From: JAAFHB01 sp942493325
GTDB lineage: Bacteria; Bacteroidota; Bacteroidia; Bacteroidales; Prolixibacteraceae
Assembly (NCBI GenBank): GCA_942493325.1
Contig: OW818689.1
Location: 1,364,001-1,428,000 of the forward strand
Reading direction: 5' to 3'
DNA: 64,000 nucleotides
Below, piece after piece: positions 1 through 8,554 of the stretch (position 1 is the first letter of the stretch; each line of letters begins with the position of its first letter). Under the pieces are notes generated by a model. It was not told where the DNA came from and ran no database searches. It saw nothing but the letters and a program-made list of their open reading frames with translations. The position numbers were made by a program, and so were the translations under genes.

Positions 1-1
1 T

Positions 2-907
2 ATCCCGCGTCAGACTGCAAAACCGGAGACTCCTCCTGTTGTAAGGGGTGCTAAGCCGGAATTGACCGAAACCAGTGACTTTTATCTGGTGAAGGGCGAA
101 AATTTTACAGTCAGATTTGACCGTACTACGGGTTTAATTTCAGAATATACCCTGGGTGCCAAAACGGTTATAGCGGAAAAAGTGCGGTTTAATTTCTGGC
201 GGGCTTTGACCGATAATGACAAGGGATGGGGAGCAGGTCAAAAAATGAAAACATGGGAAAATGAAGGAGCAAATTATCAACTGGTGCAATTTAATACTGA
301 GCCGGCCAATGAAAATGTGATTGTCTTGAATAGCAGATTTTTGTTTTTAGCTACAGGTTCAACAGGCCAGGTTCAGCACGTTATTTATCCTGATGGCAAA
401 ATCAGGATCGAATTTGAACTGAATATACCGGAGAAAACACCCAATGTACCACGCATTGGTCTTCAGTTTGAAATTGATAAAACCCTTCAAAACATTGAAT
501 GGTTTGGGCGCGGTCCGCAGGAGAATTACAGTGACAGGAAAACGGCCGCAGCAATCGGACATTATCAGTCAACGGTGCAGAAATGGATTACACCGTATGT
601 AAGGCCACAGGAAAATGCGAACCGTTGTGATATTCGGGCAATTACCTTTAGTAATGGGAATCAAAATGTTCAGTTTAAAACTGATGGAGAAGGAACATTT
701 TCAGCAAGTGCCTGGCCTTACGATCAGAATACGCTTTCTACTTCAGCCCACAATTTTGAGCTCAATGAACACGATCGTATTGTTGTCAATATCGATTGTA
801 CACAAATGGGGGTTGGTGGCGATAATTCATGGGGTCTTCCTGTATTGGAAAAGTACCAGGTCAAGCCGGGAAAATATCATTACAATTTTTCAATTCAGGG
901 CAAATAA
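2..907 (+). CDS. GH2 beta-galactosidase, C-terminal part (5' end outside window)
   Basis: The reading frame is open to the left edge, so this is the 3' end of a longer gene, not a complete protein. The visible ~300 residues match the C-terminal beta-sandwich (small chain, domain 5) of LacZ-type glycoside hydrolase family 2 enzymes. The diagnostic motif is WFGRGPQENYSDR, followed by YVRPQENANR, which helps form the active-site rim in this family. The catalytic TIM barrel must lie upstream. A second GH2 gene follows 106 bp downstream on the same strand, which suggests a glycan-utilisation cluster extending to the left of the window. Family assignment is secure; substrate is not (beta-galactosides are most likely). 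Confidence 0.9.
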   Translation: MPRQTAKPETPPVVRGAKPELTETSDFYLVKGENFTVRFDRTTGLISEYTLGAKTVIAEKVRFNFWRALTDNDKGWGAGQKMKTWENEGANYQLVQFNTEPANENVIVLNSRFLFLATGSTGQVQHVIYPDGKIRIEFELNIPEKTPNVPRIGLQFEIDKTLQNIEWFGRGPQENYSDRKTAAAIGHYQSTVQKWITPYVRPQENANRCDIRAITFSNGNQNVQFKTDGEGTFSASAWPYDQNTLSTSAHNFELNEHDRIVVNIDCTQMGVGGDNSWGLPVLEKYQVKPGKYHYNFSIQGK

Positions 908-1013
908 CCTTAAAGATTCTTATAATACAATATTGGCGTACCAGTGCAGGAAATGGGATAGATTTTGTACTTTCGGATTTTGAAAAATTAAAAGCCTAAT
1001 ACATTAACTCCTA

Positions 1014-3443
1014 ATGAGACTAAAAACTTTTTTTTGTGCCGCCATAATAGTTCTGGCGACAGGTATCGGTCAGTCGAAGCCGCAGTTTGGCAGGGCGCTG
1101 CTTTTTAATGAAAACTGGCGGTTTAACCTTTCAGATGTGAAAGATGGCGCTCAATTCGGACTTAACGATTCGAAATGGAGATTACTGGATCTGCCGCACG
1201 ATTGGAGTGTCGAAGGTGTTTACAGTCCTGACAAAGCTAGTGCGACAGGTTATCTTCCGGGAGGCATTGCCTGGTACCGAAAAACATTTACTGTACCCGA
1301 ATCAGAGAAAGGAAACAATGCGTTTATCTATTTCGAAGGTATTTATAATCACAGCGAAGTATTTATCAACGGTCATTCATTAGGTATACGTCCGAACGGA
1401 TATATCTCGTTTATGGTTGATCTTACCCCCCATCTTAAATATGGCGAAGAAAATCTGATCTCGGTACGTGTGGATCATTCGCTGGATGCCGATTCCCGCT
1501 GGTACTCAGGATCGGGAATTTACAGGGATGCCTATCTTGTTTATTCCTCACCCGTCCACATCGATTTATGGGGAGTCTATTTCAAAGCAGACAATATAAC
1601 CTCCAAAAAAGCGGAAGTTTCAGTTGAAACAACAATAAATAATAGTCTTGCAACCGGAGCAAATGTGAAAATCTCGCACGAAATCACAGAGCCTGCATCC
1701 GGGAAAATCGTTTCCAAAGGATCAGTAAATCTGAAGATAGGTGCCGGGCTGAAGGAAACCGCCAAACAAGTTATTTCACTTTCTGCACCTAAACTTTGGT
1801 CGTTGGAACAGCCCTATCTTTATACGCTCAAAACCAGGGTTGAGATGGGCGGGAAAGTGATCGATCAGAACGAACAGAAACTGGGCTTACGCGAGCTTAA
1901 ATTCGATCCCGATAAAGGCCTTGCTTTGAATGGGGTCTGGACAAAGGTTAAAGGTGTTTGTATCCATCACGATGCCGGTTGTCTTGGTTCTGCCGTTCCG
2001 CGTGAAGTGTGGAGAAGACGATTAATCACACTCAAAGAAATGGGTGCCAATAGCATCAGGATGACGCACAATCCACAGGCTCCCGACCTTTATGAATTGT
2101 GTGATGAATTAGGTATACTGGTAATGGACGAGGCTTTTGACGAATGGGAATATGCCAAAAAGAAATGGATAAAAGGGTGGAACAAAGGTACTCCGGGATA
2201 CCAGGGAGCTGCATCTTACTTTAATGAATGGAGTGACAGGGATCTTCGCGATATGATTCTCAGGGATCGGAACCACGCCTCAGTCATTATGTGGAGCATT
2301 GGCAACGAAGTCGATTATCCCAACGACCCGTATTCGCATCCTGTACTCGATCATGCCAATATTAATCAGCCTGTACAGGGAGGATATTTACCCAACAACC
2401 CCAAAGCTGAAAGATTGGGAGGGATTGCCAAACGATTGACTGCCATAGTACGCTCACTTGATACTACCCGTCCGGTGACAGCTGGACTCGCGGGGGTGGT
2501 CATGTCAAACGAAACAGATTATCCCGGGGCGCTCGACATCACCGGTTACAATTATTCCGAAAACCGTTATGCCCAGGATCATGCCAAGTATCCTGAACGG
2601 GTAATATTTGGCAGTGAAAATGGACATTCAATGGACGCATGGAAAGCCGTCAGGGATAATGATTACATTTTCGGACAGTTTATCTGGACGGGTATCGATT
2701 ACCTGGGTGAATCGGGTGCCTGGCCTTCGAGGGGATTCTATACGGGATTTCTCGATTTTGGCGGATTCATAAAACCCCGGGGACATTTCCGGCAGGCATT
2801 ATGGAGCTCAAAACCTGTAACCTATATCGGCACTTATAAATCCCCTGCAAGAAAGGATTTCCTGTCAATGGATGCATGGCCGGTCTGGAATTACAACGAG
2901 GGTGAAATGATCCGCGTAGTCTGTTATACCAATGCTCCAAAGTCACAACTGATGCTAAATGGCAAACAGGTGGGCGAGATCAAAAATTACGATGACAAAA
3001 CGGGTATAATATATTGGGACATCCCTTACCAGGCAGGAAAACTGGAAGTTATCGGAATTGATAAGGATGATAATAAAACGTATAATTATGCATTACAATC
3101 ATCAGGCAGACCCTTTGCAATTACAGCCAGCACCGATTTGTCAGCGATCAGTAAAGATCGTGGTATTGCTCATGTGGTTGTCCAGGTAGTTGACGAAAAA
3201 AGAATCCCTGTAATTATTTCGGAAGATGAAATTACCTGCACCATCGACGGTCCCGCTACCTTATTGGGACTTGAAGCCAGCAACAACAGCGATATGGGTA
3301 ATTACCAGGATAATGTGCAACGTGTCTATCATGGCAGATTGCTCGCCTATCTGCAATCAACAGGTAAGGCCGGTAAGGTTAGCCTGACATTTACAGCACC
3401 ATGGTTAAAAGAAGCAAAGGTAACTATTGACATCATAGATTAA
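1014..3443 (+). CDS. Secreted glycoside hydrolase family 2 enzyme (beta-galactosidase/glucuronidase type)
   Basis: An 809-residue retaining exo-beta-glycosidase with an N-terminal signal peptide (about residues 1-22, hydrophobic IIVLATGIG stretch). Domain order: sugar-binding jelly roll (about 28-190, with LPHDWSVEG and GGIAWYRKTF), immunoglobulin-like domain (about 195-295), TIM barrel (about 300-590) and DUF4982/C-terminal beta domains. The acid/base is E432 in MWSIGNEVDYPN; the likely nucleophile is E535 in VIFGSENG. NSIRMTHNPQAP and DEAFDEW are typical GH2 barrel motifs. The export signal puts it in the periplasm or on the surface. The upstream neighbour is another GH2 enzyme, so the pair may act on one oligosaccharide. 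Substrate could be a beta-galactoside or beta-glucuronide; sequence alone does not decide. Confidence 0.93.
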   Translation: MRLKTFFCAAIIVLATGIGQSKPQFGRALLFNENWRFNLSDVKDGAQFGLNDSKWRLLDLPHDWSVEGVYSPDKASATGYLPGGIAWYRKTFTVPESEKGNNAFIYFEGIYNHSEVFINGHSLGIRPNGYISFMVDLTPHLKYGEENLISVRVDHSLDADSRWYSGSGIYRDAYLVYSSPVHIDLWGVYFKADNITSKKAEVSVETTINNSLATGANVKISHEITEPASGKIVSKGSVNLKIGAGLKETAKQVISLSAPKLWSLEQPYLYTLKTRVEMGGKVIDQNEQKLGLRELKFDPDKGLALNGVWTKVKGVCIHHDAGCLGSAVPREVWRRRLITLKEMGANSIRMTHNPQAPDLYELCDELGILVMDEAFDEWEYAKKKWIKGWNKGTPGYQGAASYFNEWSDRDLRDMILRDRNHASVIMWSIGNEVDYPNDPYSHPVLDHANINQPVQGGYLPNNPKAERLGGIAKRLTAIVRSLDTTRPVTAGLAGVVMSNETDYPGALDITGYNYSENRYAQDHAKYPERVIFGSENGHSMDAWKAVRDNDYIFGQFIWTGIDYLGESGAWPSRGFYTGFLDFGGFIKPRGHFRQALWSSKPVTYIGTYKSPARKDFLSMDAWPVWNYNEGEMIRVVCYTNAPKSQLMLNGKQVGEIKNYDDKTGIIYWDIPYQAGKLEVIGIDKDDNKTYNYALQSSGRPFAITASTDLSAISKDRGIAHVVVQVVDEKRIPVIISEDEITCTIDGPATLLGLEASNNSDMGNYQDNVQRVYHGRLLAYLQSTGKAGKVSLTFTAPWLKEAKVTIDIID

Positions 3444-3482
3444 TTTTAACTTTAATATGCTCTGATTATTTACCTTTTTTCT

Positions 3483-3513
3483 TTTGAAATGGCCAGACTT
3501 TTTGGTAGATTTG
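3483..3513 (+). promoter_or_regulatory. Bacteroidota-type promoter for the 3542 gene
   Basis: TTTG (3483-3486), a 19-base spacer and TAGATTTG (3506-3513) match the Bacteroidota sigma-factor consensus (TTG, N17-23, TAnnTTTG). The start codon lies 28 bases downstream, leaving room for a short leader that carries the ribosome binding site. Confidence 0.7.
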
Positions 3514-3528
3514 AAGTAACAGTCTAAA

Positions 3529-3535
3529 AAGGAGG
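3529..3535 (+). promoter_or_regulatory. Strong Shine-Dalgarno sequence (AAGGAGG)
   Basis: AAGGAGG ends six bases before the ATG at 3542. This near-perfect anti-SD match stands out because most genes in this window have no visible Shine-Dalgarno motif. It fixes the start of the downstream gene and suggests strong translation. Confidence 0.75.
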
Positions 3536-3541
3536 ATTATT

Positions 3542-4030
3542 ATGACATCGCAAGCAGTTACTGATTCAGTTTGCTGTCCGAAATTCGACCCCACACTGTG
3601 GGATGATAAAATAATAGGATGGAAGGATAAGCGATTTATTAAGGACAACGTATTTACACTTTTTTATATGCCTGTTAATTTTGGCAGTGTAATGAGAAGG
3701 TTTGATAAAGTGGTCACAAAATCGGGGACAGAAATGCCAGCCGACAGGCTGTGCTTATCCGATCACACTTCCAAATGGAATATGGACGTTTTTCTTGCTG
3801 TCGAAGATGCAATACCAAATGCAAAAAATGTCACCATAAGCGGTCAGTTTTATTGTAAAGTTTATGAAGGACCTTTCAGGGATACCGGAAAATGGTGTGA
3901 GGATTTTGAAACCACTGTACAATCAAAAGGATTTAAAAAGCATAGATTGTATATGTGGTACACCACTTGTCCAAAATGTGCCAAAAAGTATGGTAAAAAT
4001 TATGTTGCCATTTTATCGCATATTGATTAA
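3542..4030 (+). CDS. Conserved small cytoplasmic protein with paired cysteines, function unknown
   Basis: A 162-residue protein without signal peptide or membrane segment. It begins with a CC pair (SVCCPKFDPTLWDDK) and ends with a CPKC motif (TTCPKCAKKYGKNYV), so metal binding or redox chemistry is possible. The middle is rich in aromatic and charged residues (NFGSVMRRFDKV, LYMWYTT). The pattern CP-FDP--W-DK resembles a conserved bacterial family I have seen annotated only loosely as hydrolase-like; I do not assign a reaction. The start is well supported by a consensus promoter and a strong Shine-Dalgarno motif. It is monocistronic: GH2 upstream ends 98 bp away and the next gene is convergent. 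Confidence 0.8.
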   Translation: MTSQAVTDSVCCPKFDPTLWDDKIIGWKDKRFIKDNVFTLFYMPVNFGSVMRRFDKVVTKSGTEMPADRLCLSDHTSKWNMDVFLAVEDAIPNAKNVTISGQFYCKVYEGPFRDTGKWCEDFETTVQSKGFKKHRLYMWYTTCPKCAKKYGKNYVAILSHID

Positions 4031-4060
4031 ATATGTGACATTTCCACCCAACCGATAACC

Positions 4061-4801
4061 TTACTCCGAATGAGAAATAAATTTAAAAAAAGCTTTAAAT
4101 AACGTTGTACCCGAAGTGGGTTCAAGAGCTTCAATATCGGATTTCATCCCGTTAGTTCCGGACCAAAGTTCAATTTCGTCGCCCCAATGGGTTTCAGCGA
4201 GAAACTCAAGTGTAAATCCCGAGATCGTATATTCCTGATAATGATTAAGTGGAAAACAGTCCGTTGCCCAGTCAAGATAACGTGTATTGTTGACATGAAG
4301 ATTCTGATCAATTTCATTGTAAGCAACTATCTTACGAAATGCCAACTGTGTAGTTTGAGTTGTGATACGCTCCGGAAAATAAGACAAAGAAGTTCTCCCT
4401 GTATTCATGGGTAACTCAATTCCGAGCTGCGATGGCCTCTGAGGACGAAGCGTCGCAATTGAGACCAGTAACCAACCCGAAACACCCCGAATAATGACAT
4501 GTTGATCCTTGTCATACACTAAAAAGTCGCGTCTGAAAAACAATCCTTCATTACCACATGGCCAGGTTTCAAATAAAATTGACTCTCCCCACTGCGGCAT
4601 CCTGGTGATTTCAACAGTTAATCTCGATAAAGCCCAGAAAAACCCTTTCTCCGCCAGGGGACGATAACCTGCCCCAAGTTCAGAGGCATGATTTGAAGCC
4701 ACTTCCTGGAAAAACTGCATCAGCACTGATGGCTTAATATTTTGCTGAAAATCAACGTCGTACGATTTAACTTCGAAACTTTCTTTCCAGACAGATTCCA
4801 T
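4061..4801 (-). CDS. Acyl-ACP thioesterase (FatA/FatB-type double hotdog)
   Basis: A 246-residue protein matching bacterial acyl-acyl-carrier-protein thioesterases, which hydrolyse acyl-ACP to free fatty acid and ACP in the cytoplasm. The first hotdog carries the helix with SVLMQFFQEVASNHASELG and FWALSRLTVEI. The second carries NLHVNNTRYLDWATDCF, where the N and H of HVNN are the conserved catalytic-region residues of plant FatA/B and bacterial homologues. Length is usual for bacterial members. The gene is convergent with the 3542 gene (30 bp apart). A short inverted heptamer array lies just upstream. Chain-length specificity cannot be read from sequence. Confidence 0.9.
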   Translation of the reverse strand: MESVWKESFEVKSYDVDFQQNIKPSVLMQFFQEVASNHASELGAGYRPLAEKGFFWALSRLTVEITRMPQWGESILFETWPCGNEGLFFRRDFLVYDKDQHVIIRGVSGWLLVSIATLRPQRPSQLGIELPMNTGRTSLSYFPERITTQTTQLAFRKIVAYNEIDQNLHVNNTRYLDWATDCFPLNHYQEYTISGFTLEFLAETHWGDEIELWSGTNGMKSDIEALEPTSGTTLFKAFFKFISHSE

Positions 4802-4853
4802 TTCCTTATAAATTACAGTATATAATAAAGTTTAGTTGCCATTTAAAATATGC

Positions 4854-4881
4854 TACTGGCTGCTGGTTACTGGCAACTGGC
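4854..4881. repeat. Heptamer array, inverted orientation (4 units, NNCTGGY)
   Basis: Four consecutive 7-base units (TACTGGC, TGCTGGT, TACTGGC, AACTGGC). They are the reverse complement of the CCAGNNG units at 5025-5185, so the two arrays face each other across a 143-bp spacer. Confidence 0.75.
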
Positions 4882-5024
4882 TGAGTTTTTGAAAATATTT
4901 AGCCTTGAGTTCCACTCCGAAAAGATCCAAAAAGATCATAGTTTGTAATCTTGGTGCCTTCGTGGCATTATTAATTTTTTTGACTTTACGAAACAGCCTC
5001 AGCTTTAAACTTATAACACAACTG

Positions 5025-5185
5025 CCAAATACCAGTTACACGCCACCAGTTGCCAATTGCAAGCCGCCAGTTACATGCCGCCAGTTGCCAGCCGCCAGCC
5101 GCCAGTTGCCAGTTGCCAGCAGCCAGTAGCCAGCCGCCAGTCGCCAGCAGCCAATAGCCAGCAGCCAGCAGCCAATAGCCAGCAG
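5025..5185. repeat. Heptamer array (23 units, consensus CCAGNNG)
   Basis: Exactly 161 bases made of 23 degenerate heptanucleotide units in register, mostly CCAG followed by YNG (CCAGTTG, CCAGCCG, CCAGCAG, CCAATAG). It fills the gap between the thioesterase promoter region and the 3' end of the MutS-like gene. Any open frame through it is an artefact of the 21-base periodicity. Apart from these arrays I see nothing gene-like in 4802-5206. Confidence 0.92.
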
Positions 5186-5206
5186 TAAACATTCTGCCAC
5201 AAAATC

Positions 5207-7012
5207 TCATTTATCAATCAAAATTCCCATTTTTTTCATCAGGAAGGTGGCATTCAGGTTCTGGCAAACACCATCCTGCAGTTTGTAATCAATACTCATT
5301 TCATCATCCACAATATGGATTTCAAAACACAGATTACGGATATTCTCCGGGTAATTTCTGATCAGGTCACCTAAAACCAGGTCGTGCGTTGCGATCAGAC
5401 CGACAGACTGGTATTTAATTAATTGCTCGAGCAACGCGATCGATCCGGCCTGTTTATCTCTTGAATTTGTCCCTTTCAAAATTTCATCCAGCAAAATAAA
5501 TGTTCGCTGTCCGTTCTCCAGTTCCGTAATTATTCCTTTCAGTCGTTTCAATTCAGCATAAAAAAATGACTCTTTTCTCGAGAGTGAATCATTGGTACGG
5601 ATGCTGCTGTGCAACATTAGCGGAAAGAAAACAAAGCTTGTTGCAAAAACAGGAGCACCTATCATCGCCAGAACATAATTGGTACCCACCGAACGCAGAA
5701 AGGTGCTCTTACCCGACATATTGGCCCCGGTAACAATACAATATTGATTCCAATCTGAAATGGTAATATTATTCGTTACACATTCGGCTTTTGGAATGAG
5801 CGGATGCCCCAGATTGGTCGCTTCGAAACGAAACCGGTCCACAACAGGTTCCGGAAAAGTATAGTCCGGATTATTAAAGGCAAAGTTGGCTACGGAAGAG
5901 AGTGCATCAAACTCCCCAATAATTTCGAACCATCGCGGGATAACTTCACGGTATCGTGACTTCCATTTTTCGACTGCAACAAGCATATGAAGATTAAAGA
6001 GAAATAGCCCGTTTAACACTACTGCTGCAAGGATGTTCAGGTTGGCATCCATCCAGTTCAGTAATTTCGAGAGCTGTTTGATGATTTGTGCGGGAGTTTC
6101 AATCCCTTCATGCGAAAGATTATCTTTTAATTCAGTCAAAAATGGCGTTTTGAATTTCTCATTCTCTATTAATACTAAAAACCGCGCATATTTGGAAATT
6201 GCATCAACTTTTGAAGTAAGTCCTGACTCCGTTTTGATTGTCTTTCTGCCATATACTGAGACGATGAATAATTGCAGGATAACCAGCATTATAGGAACCT
6301 GCGCAACTATATAACTCATTACAGCCAGGATAATTGATGCAATCGTAATCACCGGGAGCAAAAATCTGACGATATTAATCAGTCGGTTGTGCATAAGTGT
6401 GTTGTCGCTAACGAGCCATTCGCTAAACTCCAGCCGGTCAGTTTCAGTGCTTTTCTGCCCGAAAAAAACCAGTTGCATTTGCTGGCGGAATTCTACGTTA
6501 TCGGCTAACTCAGTAACCGCGAGTTGTCGCTCAAATATCTGTTTTTTAAAATGATAGGCGCGGTTTAAATATTCGGCCAGCCTGTTTTTTCCGAAAATAG
6601 TAACGCTTCGGTTGATGCAATGAAAAATTGAATTTTTCCCAAATATATCCAGGTCGTAAGTGTAATTATGATCCTGATCAACGAATTCGTTTCCCGGTTC
6701 AAAAGGGGTATAATCACCATTCATCGACTGGATCTCATGCCGGCAAATCAGGATCAGATGATCGTAACGTTCAATTTTCGCCTTCAACAGATTATCCCAC
6801 CAGGTTAACAGCAAAAAAGAAATAAGTACTGCTATTGAAAAGTATACAAATAATATATCATTATCAACCAGAAATTTATAAAATAAAACCAGGATCAGCA
6901 GGAAGCTCACCAGCCTTGCCACCGGCAGTTTTTTTTGCGTTCTTAAAAAATTTTCTCTGTCGTTTTCGACAGTCTTGATCTGTTGCTCATACTTTGCCTG
7001 AATATGCACCAT
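5207..7012 (-). CDS. MutS-family ATPase with N-terminal membrane segments
   Basis: A 601-residue protein ending in a MutS domain V ATPase. Walker A is GANMSGKST (about residues 427-435), Walker B is FILLDEILKGTN, and SRKESFFYAEL and ATHDLVLG are the remaining MutS signature loops. The clamp/core helices lie between about 200 and 400. The mismatch-recognition domain I and connector of true MutS are absent. Instead residues ~30-75 hold two hydrophobic helices (LVSFLLILVLFYKFLV and FVYFSIAVLISFLLL), with another hydrophobic stretch near 215-250, so the protein is probably membrane-bound. This architecture is recurrent in Bacteroidota but its role is not established; mismatch repair is unlikely. 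The 3' end borders a heptamer array. Confidence 0.88.
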   Translation of the reverse strand: MVHIQAKYEQQIKTVENDRENFLRTQKKLPVARLVSFLLILVLFYKFLVDNDILFVYFSIAVLISFLLLTWWDNLLKAKIERYDHLILICRHEIQSMNGDYTPFEPGNEFVDQDHNYTYDLDIFGKNSIFHCINRSVTIFGKNRLAEYLNRAYHFKKQIFERQLAVTELADNVEFRQQMQLVFFGQKSTETDRLEFSEWLVSDNTLMHNRLINIVRFLLPVITIASIILAVMSYIVAQVPIMLVILQLFIVSVYGRKTIKTESGLTSKVDAISKYARFLVLIENEKFKTPFLTELKDNLSHEGIETPAQIIKQLSKLLNWMDANLNILAAVVLNGLFLFNLHMLVAVEKWKSRYREVIPRWFEIIGEFDALSSVANFAFNNPDYTFPEPVVDRFRFEATNLGHPLIPKAECVTNNITISDWNQYCIVTGANMSGKSTFLRSVGTNYVLAMIGAPVFATSFVFFPLMLHSSIRTNDSLSRKESFFYAELKRLKGIITELENGQRTFILLDEILKGTNSRDKQAGSIALLEQLIKYQSVGLIATHDLVLGDLIRNYPENIRNLCFEIHIVDDEMSIDYKLQDGVCQNLNATFLMKKMGILIDK

Positions 7013-7197
7013 ATATTTTCAGTATTTTAGAATATGTAATTGAAATCCCCTTATGATTACAAGGCAAAAAACCTTTTAATTACCTTTAGGGATATTCTTC
7101 AAAAATACAAAGGGATTCACTAATTTCGGCACATACAAAAAATTAACTGAATGAAACCCTGATCCGCCATCTGGCAGATTAAAAAACAATAACCGGA

Positions 7198-8256
7198 ATG
7201 AAAGCAGCTGTACTCACCAGATACCGTAAATTTGAAATTAAAGAGATGCCTGTCAGGGAAATTCTGCCCGGTGAGGTTTTAGTAAGAATCGAATATGCAA
7301 GTATTTGTGGCAGTGATATGCATATTTTTACGGGAGATTTTCATCCCCGGACTCCTGTCCCATTTATTCCCGGACACGAAATGGCGGGGTTTATCGAAAA
7401 AACGGGCAATGAAGTAAAAAACTTTATTAAAGGAGAGAAAGTGGCCATCGATCCGATTATCTGGTGCGGTAAATGCCCTGCCTGTATCGAAGGACATTAC
7501 CCGGCCTGCACATCGTTGAAACTCATTGGAATTGACGAAGACGGGGGTTTCTGTGAATATGTAGCTGTTCCTGAATCAATGCTCTATAAGGTGCCGGCGC
7601 ATCTTTCGTCAAAATACGCTTCATTGGTCGAAATCTATGCAATCGGTTTTCATGCCAACAAAAGAGCCGGGGTAAAAACAGGCAATACTATAGCTATATG
7701 GGGTGCCGGCCGCGTCGGGCAGGTGATACTCCAGGCTGCAAGAACCAAAACCAGCGAAAAAATATTTGTAATAGATATTCTTGACAGCAGACTCGATATC
7801 GCTGTAAAATCAAACGAAAACATCATAGCCATCAACGCGCTGAAGGAAAACCCGGTCGAAGCCATTAAAAGACATACCGGTGGCAAAGGGGTAGATATTG
7901 CATTCGAAGCGGTGGGGCATGCCCATCCGGTGAATGATGTAGTACATCCGATCCGCGGGTGCATCCAAAGCATCAAAGGTGGAGGTACGGTATGTGTACT
8001 CGGTTTATCCGACGAAGCAGCACCTATCGTTTTTAAGGAATTAATCTGGAAAGAGGCAAAAATCCTCACATCAAGGGTAAGCCATGGCGAATTTGCCGAG
8101 GCGATCGACCAGCTGGCAAATGGCAATCTGAATCCGGAAGCATTGATCTCAGAGATAATGCCGCCGGAACAGATTCAAAAAGCATTCGAACTACTGGAAT
8201 CGAATCCCGAAAAGTACCTGAAGATTCTAATTGACTTTACGAATAGCTATTTTTGA
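7198..8256 (+). CDS. Zinc-dependent medium-chain alcohol/sorbitol-type dehydrogenase
   Basis: A 352-residue cytoplasmic medium-chain dehydrogenase. The N-terminal GroES-like domain carries the catalytic zinc site (SICGSDMH, then GHEMAG) and a structural zinc site of form C-x2-C-x2-C-x7-C in CGKCPACIEGHYPAC. The Rossmann domain has GAGRVG and an aspartate at the end of beta-2 (VIDILDSR), which favours NAD over NADP. This group includes sorbitol, threonine and other polyol dehydrogenases and oxidises a secondary alcohol of a small polyol or amino acid. The gene stands alone, with no operon partner to refine the substrate. The ATG start lies about 75 bases after a weak TAATTTCG motif. Confidence 0.9.
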   Translation: MKAAVLTRYRKFEIKEMPVREILPGEVLVRIEYASICGSDMHIFTGDFHPRTPVPFIPGHEMAGFIEKTGNEVKNFIKGEKVAIDPIIWCGKCPACIEGHYPACTSLKLIGIDEDGGFCEYVAVPESMLYKVPAHLSSKYASLVEIYAIGFHANKRAGVKTGNTIAIWGAGRVGQVILQAARTKTSEKIFVIDILDSRLDIAVKSNENIIAINALKENPVEAIKRHTGGKGVDIAFEAVGHAHPVNDVVHPIRGCIQSIKGGGTVCVLGLSDEAAPIVFKELIWKEAKILTSRVSHGEFAEAIDQLANGNLNPEALISEIMPPEQIQKAFELLESNPEKYLKILIDFTNSYF

Positions 8257-8554
8257 AAGCACAAATGACCGGACGATCAATCAATGCGATTATTAAAGAT
8301 CTGCTAACGAGTCAACAAGACCTGTTAAACGTGTAAACTGCTTCTTAGTTGCCAGTCGTTTGTAACGATAAAAGGTCATACCATGTCATTTGAATATTTT
8401 TAGTTCTGCAAATGACCATGCGGGAATCAAATGAATGTTAAATTAGAACAGAAATAAGATGAGGAGTTATAAACTCAAAACCATAAACCCCTCCCCGAAA
8501 AAACGGGGCAGGCAGTTGCATACGAGGGGGAGCCTGTGGTAAAAATATTCGATA

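Noticed and set aside
4986..5210. Open frame with tryptophan-rich periodic peptide on the minus strand
   Set aside because: It is only the heptamer array read in one frame; the 21-base period gives a repetitive peptide without start signals.
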